A DNA stretch of 64,000 nt from Metopolophium dirhodum (GCF_019925205.1 NC_083563.1:9424001-9488000), one strand, 5' to 3'; counted from the stretch's first letter, positions 38,901 to 51,550 are shown. Numbers and translations: made by a program. The notes: generated by a model not told the origin, from the sequence alone.

Positions 38901-39637
38901 ACTATTCAATAAAAAAAATAACTTCAATATAACATTTATTATTTCAAATGAAGTTTAATTCTAGATTACAAATTAATCAAAATTAATACCATTTTAAAAT
39001 TATTTATTATATATATATATTTTTGTTTATATTTAGTATTATACTATTATGTGCTATTACTACTTGCTTGATGATAATTTTCTGAAAAAAATGAATAACT
39101 AAGTGAATTAGTTAGATAAAATGAAAAAAATTTAAACAAATCTTAAATTGATATAATATGTAATAAATTGGAAAAAATTAATTTATTAATTGGAAATATT
39201 TTAATGTCTAATTAATTTGGTAGGGATACTGAAGTAGGGATATTTATGGTTAATTTTAGCTTTTTCTCGGAAATTTAACTATGAAGTATACGGAACAATT
39301 CTTATTGGAAATTTAATTTTGTCCATAAACTTCCTTTGCCACTGAGGAGATAAACTATGTTTACCTATATTTTTAAAAAAACCTAGGTATTTATAGGGGT
39401 ATTTACCATTATTTTTATAGCTCCGTTTATTTTTTTTTGGGTTCTGTTTAACAGATGGATTCCTTCTTCCTGTAAAAAAATATTATATTTAATAGGTACA
39501 GGTATTTATATAGATTTTGTAAATTTGTATATTGTGTTTGTAACAAAAATATTTAGTAGTAAAACAAAATAAAAATAAATCTTACTATGGTCATATTCCG
39601 ATGATGTATATCTACCGTATGCATTAATGTTCGCCAT
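29986..39637 (-). CDS. Uggt: UDP-glucose:glycoprotein glucosyltransferase, 22 exons
   Basis: ER-lumen folding sensor that re-glucosylates N-glycans of misfolded glycoproteins, using UDP-glucose, for another calnexin/calreticulin round. Exons, 5' to 3' on minus: 39637-39586, 39469-39407, 38695-38459, 38380-38148, 38077-37889, 37830-37658, 37584-37389, 37325-37112, 37054-36250, 36166-35971, 34497-34309, 34244-34019, 33858-33750, 33612-33427, 33367-33158, 32679-32284, 31665-31488, 31395-31109, 31052-30881, 30821-30705, 30622-30472, 30011-29986. They total 4605 nt, 1534 residues, the usual family size (about 1550), and every junction keeps frame. Thioredoxin-like and beta-rich sensor domains fill roughly residues 65-1200. 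The GT24 catalytic domain follows, with the metal-binding DAD at 1342-1344, GGAPYAYTPFC, FWKQGYW and LPQEWLWCETWC. The C-terminus is HTEL, an ER-retrieval signal. Odd: a hydrophobic core at residues 43-56 follows a basic N-terminal tail. Both repeat insertion and a 26-nt last exon are described below. Confidence 0.95.
32729..33129. mobile_element. TTAA-flanked foldback MITE in a UGGT intron
   Basis: A 401-bp insert flanked by TTAA at 32725-32728 and 33130-33133. It begins GAGGACTCTATACAGA; the right end is an inverted relative (TCTGTTTAGCGTCCTC). The similarity between arms continues for about 70 bp, including 'AACATAACAAATTTA' in both, so the RNA could fold back. TTAA duplication is characteristic of piggyBac-type elements; the class is inferred from that alone. 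It makes up most of the 478-bp intron 32680-33157. Confidence 0.75.
34498..35970 (-). other. Largest UGGT intron (1.5 kb)
   Basis: Donor GTAAGC after CATTTG, acceptor CTTACAG. AT-rich. Around 35280-35530 a short frame (AYDIQ-like, with LNKFEELIKTADS and VVCTDKSVMFGKFK in different stretches) could be a decayed coding fragment, but it is broken by stops and not recognised. Confidence 0.5.
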
Positions 39638-40146
39638 TTTTAATTATAAGTTTCTTAGGAGAAATACAAGTATCCCAAATAAAACAAGTTTAATGAAAAT
39701 AATTCATAACGCTGTAACATTTAATGCGTAAAAAAAGGTTATAAACATTTAAACATTAAACAAAAATTAATATTTTCTATTATACACATATTATCACATT
39801 ACACATTTACAATTTTGAATATAATATTACATAGATAGGTACTTCACAGTAAATTACTGAATTTAATATTTACTGTCTCCAAAGCGCCCGACATAAACAT
39901 GTAAACATTAAAAGCAAAAGATAACAATAACATACTACATACGTGATACGTCCTAACCTCAACGTGCTTACCTGCTTACATGTAATCGAATTTGGTTGGC
40001 TGATGATAAGGCTAACTGAATGCCGGATAAGTGATGACACGATTTATTCAAACAACATAGAGGTAAAGCCGTAAAGGTTAATACGTAATAAAGTAAACGG
40101 TATACCAATAAATATCAATAATTATTATTTATTATACTAATATAGG

Positions 40147-40840
40147 CAGTGGCGTATACATAACTTTTGTATGGGGGGGGATCAGTTGCAAACAAATTAT
40201 TATGGAACAAAAATACCTAAACCTATATATGTGCACATTTAAATACCTAATAAATGATAAAACATATTATATATATTCAATACATTTTATTTTAAATTCT
40301 ACAAGTAGTTATATGTAGTTATGACTTGTTCGTACAACTGACATAATATTTGTGGTTGATTTTTGTTTTTAGATAATAATATTTATTATTTAAGCTATTT
40401 TTAGCTATTTTTATATTTCTTTTTCTAATGTATAGGAAAATGTATTATTATACGCACGGACATGCGGGCGTCGTCTCCGCCGCGTTGATATCGGTGACGG
40501 TGGCGACTGGCGACGGCCCGTGGCTGGTCTGCCACATATTATTATCTTATAATAATTTATTATACTTGTATAATATATAATATACATATTATCAAATATC
40601 ACATAATACGATTATATGAATATGAAATAAATATATGATTACTGATTAATATTAAGTAAATTATTTTTAATTAATTGTTGCATGACGTGTTAAAATAAAA
40701 ATTTACAAAAAATCCTTGCCATTTTTTTCCTTGTAATTTCCTTACATTAAGTCATTAAGAACACTATTTTATAAAATTTAAAAAAAGGCCTATTGGGGGG
40801 GGATCTGACCCCCACATCCCCCCCCTTGTATACGCCCCTG
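40147..40840. mobile_element. Non-autonomous hAT element with perfect 8-bp target duplication
   Basis: A 694-bp insert with ends CAGTGGCGTATACA and TGTATACGCCCCTG, inverted copies with two mismatches. It is flanked by AATATAGG at 40139-40146 and 40841-40848. Both ends continue into long G or C runs. The centre (40455-40535) is strikingly GC-rich compared with the rest. There is no transposase frame. Confidence 0.9.
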
Positions 40841-41739
40841 AATATAGGTATAATATTACAATAGACATATCACATATAGGATCGTTATAGTCATAATAGT
40901 TATAACAATATTCTAAATTATAATTTATATTTTATCGTATTATTATTTTGACTCTTGAAAATAATATGTTTTGTATATAATGTAGAACTCTTTGTCTCTT
41001 TCCTAATTTTATAGCGGAGAAAAACACAATTTTCCTATGGAGAAATAATAAAATAATATTATTAAACTGCATGTAGGCGTATTTACGATTTTGACGCCCT
41101 TTTTATCTCAGTTTCTTTTTACTCATTGTCATAAAAAACTTCACAAGCCCCTCTCCAATTTACAATTTACTTTTTCTCTCCGTTAAAAGTGCAGGCCTTG
41201 AAACCAGTAGATATAAACCGTTGAAAAACCGAAATCGAAAACAAAATCAAAACCGAAACAGAAAAAAATTGGATACCGGTATTATAATTAGAAAAATATT
41301 ATTTAAAACGGTTAGTATTTTTTTTGAAAATCTTTGTATCTTGACATTTTGAAAAGTTTACTTTACACAACAGGCGATTCAAACGCTTGATCCGGTGATT
41401 CAAAAAAAATAATAAACTAAGAATGAACGTAAATAGTCCAGGCCTTGAATCCGATATTAAATCCAAAACCGAAACCAAAAAAAAATTGGAAACCGGTATG
41501 TAAAATCGAAATTTTTTCAATCGGTTTCAACTTTTCAAGCCCTGTAAAACTGATAACCCAAAATGTATATTATTGCATTTATGCTTCAACTAATTTAGAG
41601 GAGAATGATTTAATTTTATCATTACCACTCTATTTATTCCTAATAAAGAGTCAACTTTTATAATCAAATAAACAATTATTATTTTTGATTTTTGTCTTTT
41701 TATGACAATATAATAAAATACATTATATTATATAGAAAT

Positions 41740-41904
41740 GAGGACAGGCTCAAGCAAAAATAGTGAACTAGGCAAAATCAAATTTTGCCGCCCTTAACAA
41801 TAGAATATTATCAGTATTTTGAAAATGCCGCCCTCTTACTAAAGTGCAGCTTAAGTGCCGCCCTAGGCGTGGGCCTATGTCGCCTACCCCTTGAGCCGGG
41901 CCTG
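41740..41904. mobile_element. Short hAT-like MITE with 8-bp duplication
   Basis: A 165-bp insert flanked by ATAGAAAT at 41732-41739 and 41905-41912. Inverted sequences near the ends are CAGGCTCAAG on the left and CTTGAGCCGGGCCTG on the right; the left one starts 4 bp inside the boundary set by the duplication. The interior carries GCCGCCCT repeats. Confidence 0.65.
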
Positions 41905-42813
41905 ATAGAAATATGTATATAGAAATGTAAAAGATATTATATAAGGATACAGGTTATCACCATTGTTATATTCTGTGTTATCACTAATATAATTTCTCAA
42001 CAAGTCCAATAAAATAAACCTCCGAGGACTATGATTTTGCCCCCCCCCCCTTAAATACGCAACTGATGTAATAATATAAATAAACAAACTAAACAAATAG
42101 GAATCTAGGAAAAAAATGTATAAATGTCAATAAAAAATTATTTATCCAGACAAAAAGCTTAAAAATGTAATACTATGTTTTTTTATAGCTAAAATATTAA
42201 CGATACATGTAGGCATCATGATTATTTTTTATAAGTTAAAATAAATATAAATTTAATAAGTTTAAAGTTCAAATTTTGTCAAAACCACAGTTAATTAATT
42301 TATAGTTCAAGACTTATAAAATATTTAATGTGGATAGCTAAGGATAGATAATTTAATACAAGGTCTTTCATACAATAGTAGTTCATACTTTTTTCGAAAA
42401 ATAACAGTTAATTTTAGGAAATACAATGTATTTTCAAAAATGAATTTATTCTGGTAAGACTTGTATGAAATTTACGTCTTGCTTACTATAGACTATAGTT
42501 GACAGTTGAAACTTGATAAATATTTTTAGGGGTACTGGACCCCCCCCCTAGAACCTTTCCGAAAAAAAAAAACTAAACATTTTTACATATTTGCAGACCC
42601 CGCCCGATTTATGTAAGCACGCGCGGACAAAATTTTTCCCATGAACAAAATATTTAAATGAAATATAAAATTAGGTAACGGACGCGGTCGAACGCTCAAA
42701 AACCCGCCGACGCACGTAACTAAACTTTTCCTTGTATCGTATATTTGTATGTATTACCACTTAGTAAAATACCCGTATTAGATAAACATCGCAATAATTC
42801 TCGAAACAGTCGA

Positions 42814-42853
42814 GAAACATTGCAAGAAACATTGCAAGAAACATTGCAAGAAA
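42814..42853. repeat. 12-bp tandem repeat, 3.3 units
   Basis: The unit GAAACATTGCAA repeats three times exactly with a fourth partial copy. Confidence 0.9.
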
Positions 42854-44133
42854 TGGACGACGCTCACCATTCTTCAATAAACTATTTCTATAGGTAGCTA
42901 TTATTAATCTATTTTAATTTTTTCCTTTGTAAACAAGGCAGTTATTGTCATTTACTTCATGTTTGTATTTCGTTGCCGAACGACGGCGGCTGTTACAAGT
43001 ACAGTTCATATATTTTCTCCAATAAAATAGATAATAGGTATCTATTACGTATGTAAGTAGGTACCAAATAAATATATGATAAATTAGTAAATAATAATAA
43101 TAGCTCATTGATCTGATAACTCGTAAGGAATATATTATTTTTAATAACAACATCAATGTAATTTGCGCGGCGTTAACTGGCCGACAATATTAGTGTTCAT
43201 CTAGGACCATGTTTACCTACGTAGGTACTATTTATTTTCTGTCCTGACTTACAGAGATTAGCTATAGTGATATGGATGATTGTTGTCATGTCAAATTTCT
43301 ACAATTTAAAGATTCTCTCTTACCACAAGAAATTTCGGATGGACTTCGTAAAAAAAGACGATTAGATTTTGTACTTTAAAATTATAAAATATACTTGGGT
43401 TATAATTAGCCCATGAAGTTTAATACCTATTAAAATTTAATAAAACAACTAGTTATAATATTTTCTATTCTTATAATCTATTAAAAATTAAATCATGTCA
43501 GATTATGTTAGAATTATTGGACCTCCCACCCCTCCCAGAAAAAAATTGAAAATACGCCCTGAATATATTTATCAGATAATAATCACATTTCTGATATTAC
43601 TTCTTAGCCAAACAGTTTTTGGATCAGAATTCAGAAGGGTTATACATTTTCTTCGCTTATTTAACCCGTCAGTGACCGCGCGTTCACCTCGTTAGTATTT
43701 TGAGAGCCACTTATTTATTTATTACTTGATTCATCTGATACTCTTTATACCTCTCAATCGACACATGTTTAAATATACTTTTGCGAATATTATAAATTTA
43801 TAAATAATTCTTGATTAGATATCGACATGCAATGTTAATATCCATAAATTGAGCGTTGCAATAATGCAGTGTTGCACTCATTCAATAGATCGACTTTTTC
43901 GTAAACTCGGAACGATTTTTAAGGAGCACACAATATTCATATGCATACTTGCATAATAATCATCAAAATATTCTAGACCACTAGTGCCAAGTTGACTGAT
44001 AATGATTATATTATGTATGAAAAATTATAAATTAATTTTTAGTGGTTAACAATTTATAATGAAGAAAAATTGTAAAAACATTTTTTGTAAAAGATTAAAA
44101 TATAAATAATTTGTTGTTGGTTTCAATATTTTT

Positions 44134-45605
44134 AGATTCTGAGCGAAGCGACGAATGTATTGATTTTACAATGATGTGTGTTTTTTTTTTTAATTTTTTT
44201 ATTTTTGTGTCTGTCATCGCCTTTTAGGACAGTAAAAGTGCTTGGATTTTCTTCAACAGTAACTTTTCTGATAGGAAAGTGAATCTAGTTGGTACTTTGG
44301 AGGGTCAAAAGTAAAAATATTTCCCAGTAGTTTTCAAAAGCGACGTGAAAAACAAAAGAAAAATTAAGGAAAAACGGGAATTTTTACGCAAAATCTGTTT
44401 TTGAGAAAATCGATTTTGGTTTTTGGTGTAACTCTAAAACAAATGACCGTAGGACATGAAATTTTGACTGAATGTTTATATTAGCATTTTCTATACACCA
44501 TACAATTTTGAAAATATTTTGACTCTTTTTGAGCTGTTTACGGACATTGTCAGTTTTAAATTTTTTTAGTTTTTTTTTCTATAAATATCAATAAAATTTT
44601 ATCTGTTGAGTAAAAAAGCTTGAAAATTTAATAGAAGGCTCCTAGGTTATTTTTTCAAAGGCAGATGAAAAAAATTAAAAATCCTTAGTCACAGTTTTTA
44701 TTTATAAGCATTTAAAGTTCAAATTTTGACAAAATACGGAAATATCACGAAAATTAGCAAATTATTTTGAGTTGAGAATTCATAAAAATTTTTCTTTTTA
44801 AATCTAAGGTTTTAAAATATAATATAAGATTACTCATAAGTTTGTCTACCTTTATCAAAAAAAAAAATGTCTACAAGAAACTTAAATTAAATTTTTATGA
44901 GCGTCTGAAATTTATATTTTTACAACATTTGATATTCACTTGATTTCTCATGTAACAATTTTCTTATTTTATTGTAATTAAAAAACGAATGACTGTAAAT
45001 ATTAGAAAATTTCACTGAATGTTTATATTAGCATTTTCTATACACCATAAAATTTTGAAAATATTTTGACTCTTTTTGAGCGGTTTACGGACATTGTGAG
45101 TTTTCAATTTTTTTAGTTTTTTTTTTCTATAAATATCAATAAAAAAATTTTTGTTGGGTAAAAAAGCGTGAAAATTTAATATAAGGCTCCTGATATATCG
45201 TTCTAATAGCAGTTGAAAAATATTAAAAATACATAGGCACAATTCTTTTTTATAAGCATTTAAAGTTCAAATGTTGACAACATTTATCAAATTTATAATT
45301 TATTAATTATTTTGTAGTTAAAAATGTATAAAATGTTTATTATTATTAATAAACTTTTATGGCCAAGGATTGAAAATTTAAAACAAGGCTCCACGTAAAT
45401 AGGTTATATATAAATTACTTTATTCACAATAATATCATCAAATATACTTGGTAATATCATAGGCTGACTGACCGTTTTCGCTCAGAATCGTTTTTCTTAT
45501 ACAATGATATTATATCATTGAATTCAAATTTAACACCATCCATTACAGTGACCCACTTGTCACCGCTACTGTACAGCAGAGCGACACCCACTTATCCACC
45601 TTTTT
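44134..45605. repeat. Long copy of the dispersed GATTCTGAGCGA repeat
   Basis: Begins AGATTCTGAGCGAAGCGA; near the right end is TTTTCGCTCAGAATCG (about 45475-45490), an inverted copy of the start. Homology with other copies continues past this point for about 110 bp ('ccattacagtgacccacttgt'), so the inverted sequence is not the true terminus. Inside is a tandem duplication of about 220 bp, starting near 44467 and again near 45014. No coding frame. Confidence 0.75.
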
Positions 45606-46051
45606 GTTCATTGTATAATAAATAATGATGAAAAACAACGAGATGATCTCAGCGTTCACTCAATACCAATGGCAGGACTCTGCATAGCAATACCAACGAC
45701 GGGTTAATATATAATATAGTACATAAGTACGTATTATTAATCAATTATAATTTCTATCAACAATTTTAGTAATGATATAACACAAAATATAATGTTTATA
45801 CATAAAATACTTGTTACCTTATTAAATATTATTAAGTATTATTAGTATTGTACAAATTCAAATTTTTCAAAGGAAATATTTATAATACAATCATTATTAG
45901 GTAACTAATAGACTTGTTTTGGAACTATATATTCAATCATTATCTTCAATTAGTTTTACAGTAATATTAAAAAATAAAATACATGTGGAATCAATACAAG
46001 TAGTTAAAAATGTGCTTAAATTATATAATGATATTTCATGTACTTCAATGT

Positions 46052-49000
46052 TCAATAAGGTGAAAATTTATCATTTTTATCTCTTTTCTTATTTATTTGT
46101 TTTTTATTGTTAATACTTCCTAATAGTTCTTTGAGTCCAGTCAATGCTCCTAAAGCCCCTAAACCATTTGGATTTGACAATAATGTTGCCAAAGTTTCAG
46201 TTGTTGTTTTTGCATCTGCTGTAAAATTAGATGAAAATTCTTCATCATAATCCACTGATTCTCCAGATGATTTATTATACTGATCAACACTGTTAACAAA
46301 ACAATAAATACATTATTGAATCTTATCAAATATTAAATTATTACCAACCTTAAGTTAATCAATGTTTTAGCCACATTAACAGCATCAGCTTGTCCGCTTA
46401 TTGTTATAGCTCTTTCCATTTTTCCAGAAGCCTCATGCTCTTCAGTATTTGAAATTCTTATCATGGCCCCACTTATTCTTCTGTATATACATAATATATA
46501 ATAATTATAATATTTATTTTATTTTTAATTGGGACTGCACCTAAGATAACATAATTTTTAAATTTGAAAACATAAAATTTGGAAGTATATAATAATAAGA
46601 TGCATGTCCGGTCACCTAAAACTTGTGTGTGTACTATGTGTTGTGGTGTAAGCGTTTCGGTCAGCAGTTGTTAGGATAAACAGTTAAACATGTATTAGAT
46701 ATAATATGATGAATCATGTATGTATCCAAGTGCGCCCACAGGAAAATATCCCACCCGAGGCAAGATAAAGATTACTTAAAATTTAATATTAGTTATAGTA
46801 ATATTTATGTATATATATATATATCTAGTACATGTAATTAAAAAATACTAGGGGAGGCTATGGCCTCATAGAGGCCTATGCTCCATTCTAAAAAAAGTTT
46901 AGAAACACTGCGGGGCCTCGGAAAAGTAGGACCACTGTAATTGGCCAATAGTTGGCACACTGATGGCAGCCAATGAGGTTTTTTTCCAAACTTATTTGGA
47001 ATAGAGTATGGATGCATGCAAAAACAGTATGGTTGTAGGAATTTTTAGTAGCAAGATAACAAGTAAATTTCTCTATGCGATTACTAAAAAATAATAAGTG
47101 AATTGTAACCCAAACAATTGTTTAATCATATTTTTATAGAATAGACTATAAATAAAAGTAGTGTACTAAAATAAATTACCTAATTTCAGCAATTTTTGTT
47201 CCTCCTTTACCTATAATACACCCAATTATGTCATTGGGAATAGCCATCTCATGTGTAATATGCTGTTGTGAAGTTTTTGAACTGACACCACCACCTCGCA
47301 ACTGACTACCCGCTAATGCAGCAAGCACTAAAATAATAATTAATTTAAACATTATATAATAATTACCAAGGTTGGAATATAAAAACAAATTTAAAATACC
47401 TGATGGATCTAATCCAGAACCGGCAATTAAATTTGGAGCGATACTTGCAATAGTATTTAATGCTGCATTTGAAGCTGTTTGCTGTGAAATAAATGTATGT
47501 AACATAATATTAAAGAGATTGCAAACCGACAGTTACTAAGAATTCAAAATAGGCAATTTTCAATTGTATGCACACATGTCTTGAAATGTGTATGTAGCGC
47601 ACCCGGACTAGCACATACAATTCACTGCCATGGCGTTGCACACATGGGCGGTAAACAATTTATGTTCATTTGTATACGTACTTCTTGTAAATCCTACCAA
47701 TGGACCTGATAACGCGATAAGACTTCTGAAAACTGATTTTAATTTGTTAATATAGACATATTTTAGATACTTGAGATCGATCACATTTCAAGATATTTAA
47801 ATATTCAAACAAAATTTACAGGAATTTAGGAAGACAATTTTAAAAAAGTGGCCTGTTCGATCTCAAGTAGACATAATAACAAATTCAAATCAGATTTCAG
47901 AAGTCTTATCGCGCTATCTGGTCCATCGGTATGATTGACAAAAGATTGGTACATTTTTGTTGAAATAATTGTCCGTTTGCAATCCCCTTAATTCATAAAC
48001 TATATATTTACATCACCAACTGCTGGAATTGCTAATGATCCTTGAAGAGTATATGCTTGGCCTCCACAAAGTACTACAGGCCCTGGTTGTGACACAAAAG
48101 GTCTGTAAGCAACTGTAGGCCCTCTTCCTGGTGTCTAACATAATAACAGACATTAAGATTATCAATTAATATTAAAACAGTAATAATTATCACTACTTTT
48201 ATACATACCTCTAACATCACAATACATATTTGATGAATTGCCTCGGTGATGGCTTCTGCAGTACCACTAATACTAACCGTTCTTTCTGTAGAATTTTGTA
48301 ATAGGTCTGATGCTACATTTACCATAGCTCCACTAGCTTCACGTATTTCTCTAATTTTTACACCTCCTTTTCCAATTAATGATCCACATTGAGAGGCAGG
48401 TACAATAAGTTTTATTGTCGTAGAATTATTACTCGATGGTTTTCGACTATTTTGAAGGTGTGTAGGGGAATTCTGTAAATATTGTTAAAAAATAAAATCA
48501 TTTAATTAAAGAAGTTTTATATTTTCATTATCTGACCACACTGACTATAATTTTATAATAACAAATAATATGTTAATATTTAATAGACATGTTATGTAAT
48601 GAAATTATAAAAGTAACACAAAATATGATATTAATTCAATAAATCAAATGAACAATAATTCTAAAAACTATTTTTGAGATGACTTGTATATTGCAGACTT
48701 AAGAGATACCTACATACAGAAAATTAATTTCTATTAGATAGCTTTAAGTCAAAAAACAAACATAATATTAAAATGGACGAAAATATAAGGTTCATAGCTA
48801 CAATACTTCCAACATTTTCTTTATATTCAAAACTTCTATATATTGAAAATTTTTTAAAAGATATGAGTTAAGTAAATTATGAACATTGTATAGGGTATTT
48901 ATTCACTAGCAAATTACAAAAATATAAAAACCCTACTGAACCGTATACATGAATATAAAAAGAAAAATAACTCATAAATGTGTATACAATTTACAGTTTT

Positions 49001-50731
49001 TATACACAGTAAATAAATAATAATAGTATTACTATTGTTGAAAAATGTATTAAGTGTTAAAATTTAAATTTAAAATGTATACCTACAATAAATGAATGGT
49101 AAGAGTTGTACAACACTTATAATATGGTATAAGTCAACTGTCTAGTTAATTTTTATGTTAACAAGTAAAATATATTTAATCCATTACTTAATAAATTTAT
49201 TGAATTGGTTTACCTGCTCTAAAATTTTTGTAATTAATGCAAATGCTTTTTGTATTATATTGATGTTTCCAGTGACAGTCACTATACGCTCTGGGGTTGA
49301 GCTATCAGTGATAGTAATTGTTGCTTCAGACTATTAATAAAAGAAAAGAGAAGAATTATATAATTAATTAATTAAATATATTTTTGTCACGTATTAGGTA
49401 ATAATAATATAATACTAAAATGGTATTTGCTGATTTGCTATATTATACTGTTAATGTATATTATAAAATGCCTCATCGCATTGGTGTTAATAGGGGGACC
49501 CCCACATCAAGTCCTTATCAAGTAAGTACTAAATAAATTTAATTTAACCACTACCAATTTTTGATTTTTAAATCATTTCATCACAACTTAAAGTTATGCT
49601 ATTTTTTTGTAAAATATTGAAAGTATGAACAATTTGTATATTGTCTAATATATTTTTAATTATGTACTTTTGAATTTATTTCATTTGGAAACTCAAATAA
49701 ATAAATTACCTACTCAAAATTATCATATAGATAATATGTGCTAGTATTTTCTATTAACATAAATGAATAAATATAAATTTTTTTTCACAGTTAAAAAAAT
49801 TAACCCAATAAATGTAATTGAAAAAAAATTTAATTTTGTAAACATACAATAAGAAGTGTTGTGTTTTCCATAGAAAATGTTTTGAGAGAATTATATGTTT
49901 TTCACCTGTATATTTTACTAAGTTTTCCCAATATAGTATATCTATTGAATGTAAATTATTTAAGTAATAATTTGTATTTGTATCTCAATAACTATAGTTG
50001 AAGGGGAGAGGGGAATGATGAGCTACACTCCATATTTTTTTAAGCCGATATTAAGAAGGACTTGAGTCAGTTCTACCAAAAAGTTGGCCTATTTGCATTT
50101 TGCACCTATGGTATACCGGTGTACTGCATAAACACTTGTAATGTATAATTACTTGGTTTCTAAGATCTCTAACAACTTCTCCATATTCTCCAATAAGTGG
50201 AAGGATTTCCTAAAACAATTGATATAAATACAATTAGTGATTTAAAGATGTTATAAGTTACATTACAAATTAAATATTTACATACTGGGTTGCATACACA
50301 ACAAATAAACATCTAATGAATTAATGTTGGCCACTTAAAAATGATTGGTCTACTAAATTTTAGTAAACCATTTAATTCATCATTTTTTATACACAATTTA
50401 GTATTAGACTTAGGTATATAGTATAGGGTGTCACATAAAATTGCTTTATTTAATGGTTTACTTAAATTGGATGAACCAATTATGCCATTAAATCATATTT
50501 AAGGGACCATTAGCTCACTATTGATCTATTTAATGTTTAGTGGTTGTTTATGCAACCCGTCATTAGTCTATGGAAATATTCCACAAAAATGTATAACTAT
50601 ATTATAGCCATAATTACTGATAATATAAATTCATATATTTGTACCTTTCCCATAAGTATTCTAATGGTTAACACAACATCAGAATAATGTCCATCTGCAG
50701 GATCATAATCTAGCCCTTCATGTGCAGCCAT
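46052..50731 (-). CDS. Triple KH-domain RNA-binding protein, PCBP/Mub type, nine exons
   Basis: Poly(C)-binding-protein-like regulator of splicing, mRNA stability or translation. Exons on minus: 50731-50645, 50209-50153, 49330-49214, 48472-48209, 48134-48012, 47481-47400, 47327-47180, 46480-46349, 46289-46052. They total 1248 nt, 415 residues, and all phases agree. KH1 lies at residues 17-86, KH2 at 106-174 and KH3 at 268-336. KH2 (LIVPASQCGSLIGKGG) and KH3 (IPNDIIGCIIGKGGTKIAEIR) match PCBP1 and Drosophila mushroom-body expressed closely. KH1 is divergent: its GxxG loop is GEYG (36-39) where relatives have GKKG. A variable proline/glycine linker lies between KH2 and KH3. The tail has a GLGALGAL stretch and ends in a lysine-rich KKQINKKRDKNDK segment that could act as a nuclear signal. 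It may be mub or a faster-evolving paralogue, so no symbol is given. Confidence 0.9.
47514..47987. mobile_element. TTAA-flanked foldback MITE in a KH-gene intron
   Basis: A 474-bp insert between TTAA at 47510-47513 and 47988-47991. The outer ends are AGAGATTGCAAACCGACA and TGTCCGTTTGCAATCCCC, inverted with few mismatches. A second long pair of arms inside is also inverted: GCGATAAGACTTCTGAAA near 47717 and TTTCAGAAGTCTTATCGC near 47894. It occupies about 90 percent of the 530-bp intron 47482-48011. Confidence 0.8.
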
Positions 50732-51383
50732 TCTTAACAAAATATAAATTAATTAACTATAAAAAAATAATAATATGGAAAACAAAGTTGTTCCTTTTTA
50801 GAATGGGTAATAATATGTTAATTTAAATTAATTTAAATATCACATTTTCTTAATTATTTTGTTTTAAAAATAAAAATGATTAAACGTTATCACTCATCAG
50901 TTATTATCTCTTATCATTTCACCTCTTCTGTGACCATACCACGGTTTTGGATCACTGTATAATAATATGGTATCACAATGGTAACATGGTATTGAATTAA
51001 TATCAGTCGATAGTTGATAGTCGAATAGTCGATAGATAATAATAAATAAATAATAATATTATGTAAAACACCACTGACTGTATTATAATTTCCTATTTCC
51101 TATCACGCTGCCACACTACCACCGTGGCGCGGTCCACAAACTGAAATTAATAGGATTTATATAATGGTGCACTTTATAACCGTTTTAAGTTAGGACAGGT
51201 TATAACTTAAAGTTACCTAACTGGTTAACTATAATAGCTATTTATGAATAGACTGTTCTATGTACTTGTACTAATTACTAATATTTTGTCGTATTGCATT
51301 TGTAGCATAATAGAAATGTATTATTTTATATTTTATAAAACGAATGCACTTAAATGGAGTAGTTTCCCAATCTGTGCTATGTA
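50732..51383. other. Upstream region of the KH-domain gene
   Basis: AT-rich intergenic stretch between the KH gene start codon and the first tRNA. No coding signal. It should contain the KH-gene promoter, but no element is identifiable. Confidence 0.5.
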
Positions 51384-51456
51384 GACCGTGTGGCCTAATG
51401 GATAAGGCGTCGGACTTCGGATCCGAAGATTGCAGGTTCGAGTCCTGTCACGGTCG
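51384..51456 (+). tRNA. tRNA-Arg (anticodon TCG), copy 1
   Basis: A 73-nt cloverleaf. The acceptor stem is GACCGTG/CACGGTC with G as discriminator base. The D arm is GCCT/AGGC. The anticodon stem is TCGGA/TCCGA with loop CTTCGGA (anticodon TCG, G at position 37). The T arm is GCAGG TTCGAGT CCTGT. A-box and B-box promoter sequences are intact, there is no intron, and a run of seven T follows within 10 bp as a Pol III terminator. It reads CGA codons. Confidence 0.96.
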
Positions 51457-51550
51457 CAGATGTGTTTTTTTGCAATTTTTTCACACCAATTTGTATTTAA
51501 TTTCCATGGCGTTTAAAATTAAAATTTTATTTATTAAGCATTGTTTTAAT

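Larger units (their letters stand above)
39638..46051. other. Intergenic region between UGGT and the KH-domain gene
   Basis: Holds a hAT-like element (40147-40840), a short hAT-like MITE (41740-41904), a C-rich hAT end fragment near 42040, a 12-bp tandem repeat (42814-42853), another decayed insert end near 43520-43560 and a full copy of the dispersed repeat (44134-45605). Short open frames here follow these repeats and do not look like genes. The UGGT promoter should lie just above 39637. Confidence 0.6.

Noticed and set aside
43495..43695. 66-residue frame starting MSDYVRIIGPPTPP
   Set aside because: The proline-rich part translates a C-rich end of a decayed hAT-like insert ('cctcccacccctccc').
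48017..48134. KH-gene exon ending at the first GT (GCAGTTG/GTGATG)
   Set aside because: It puts the next exon out of frame; the donor GAT/GTAAAT four bases later keeps the frame and was used.
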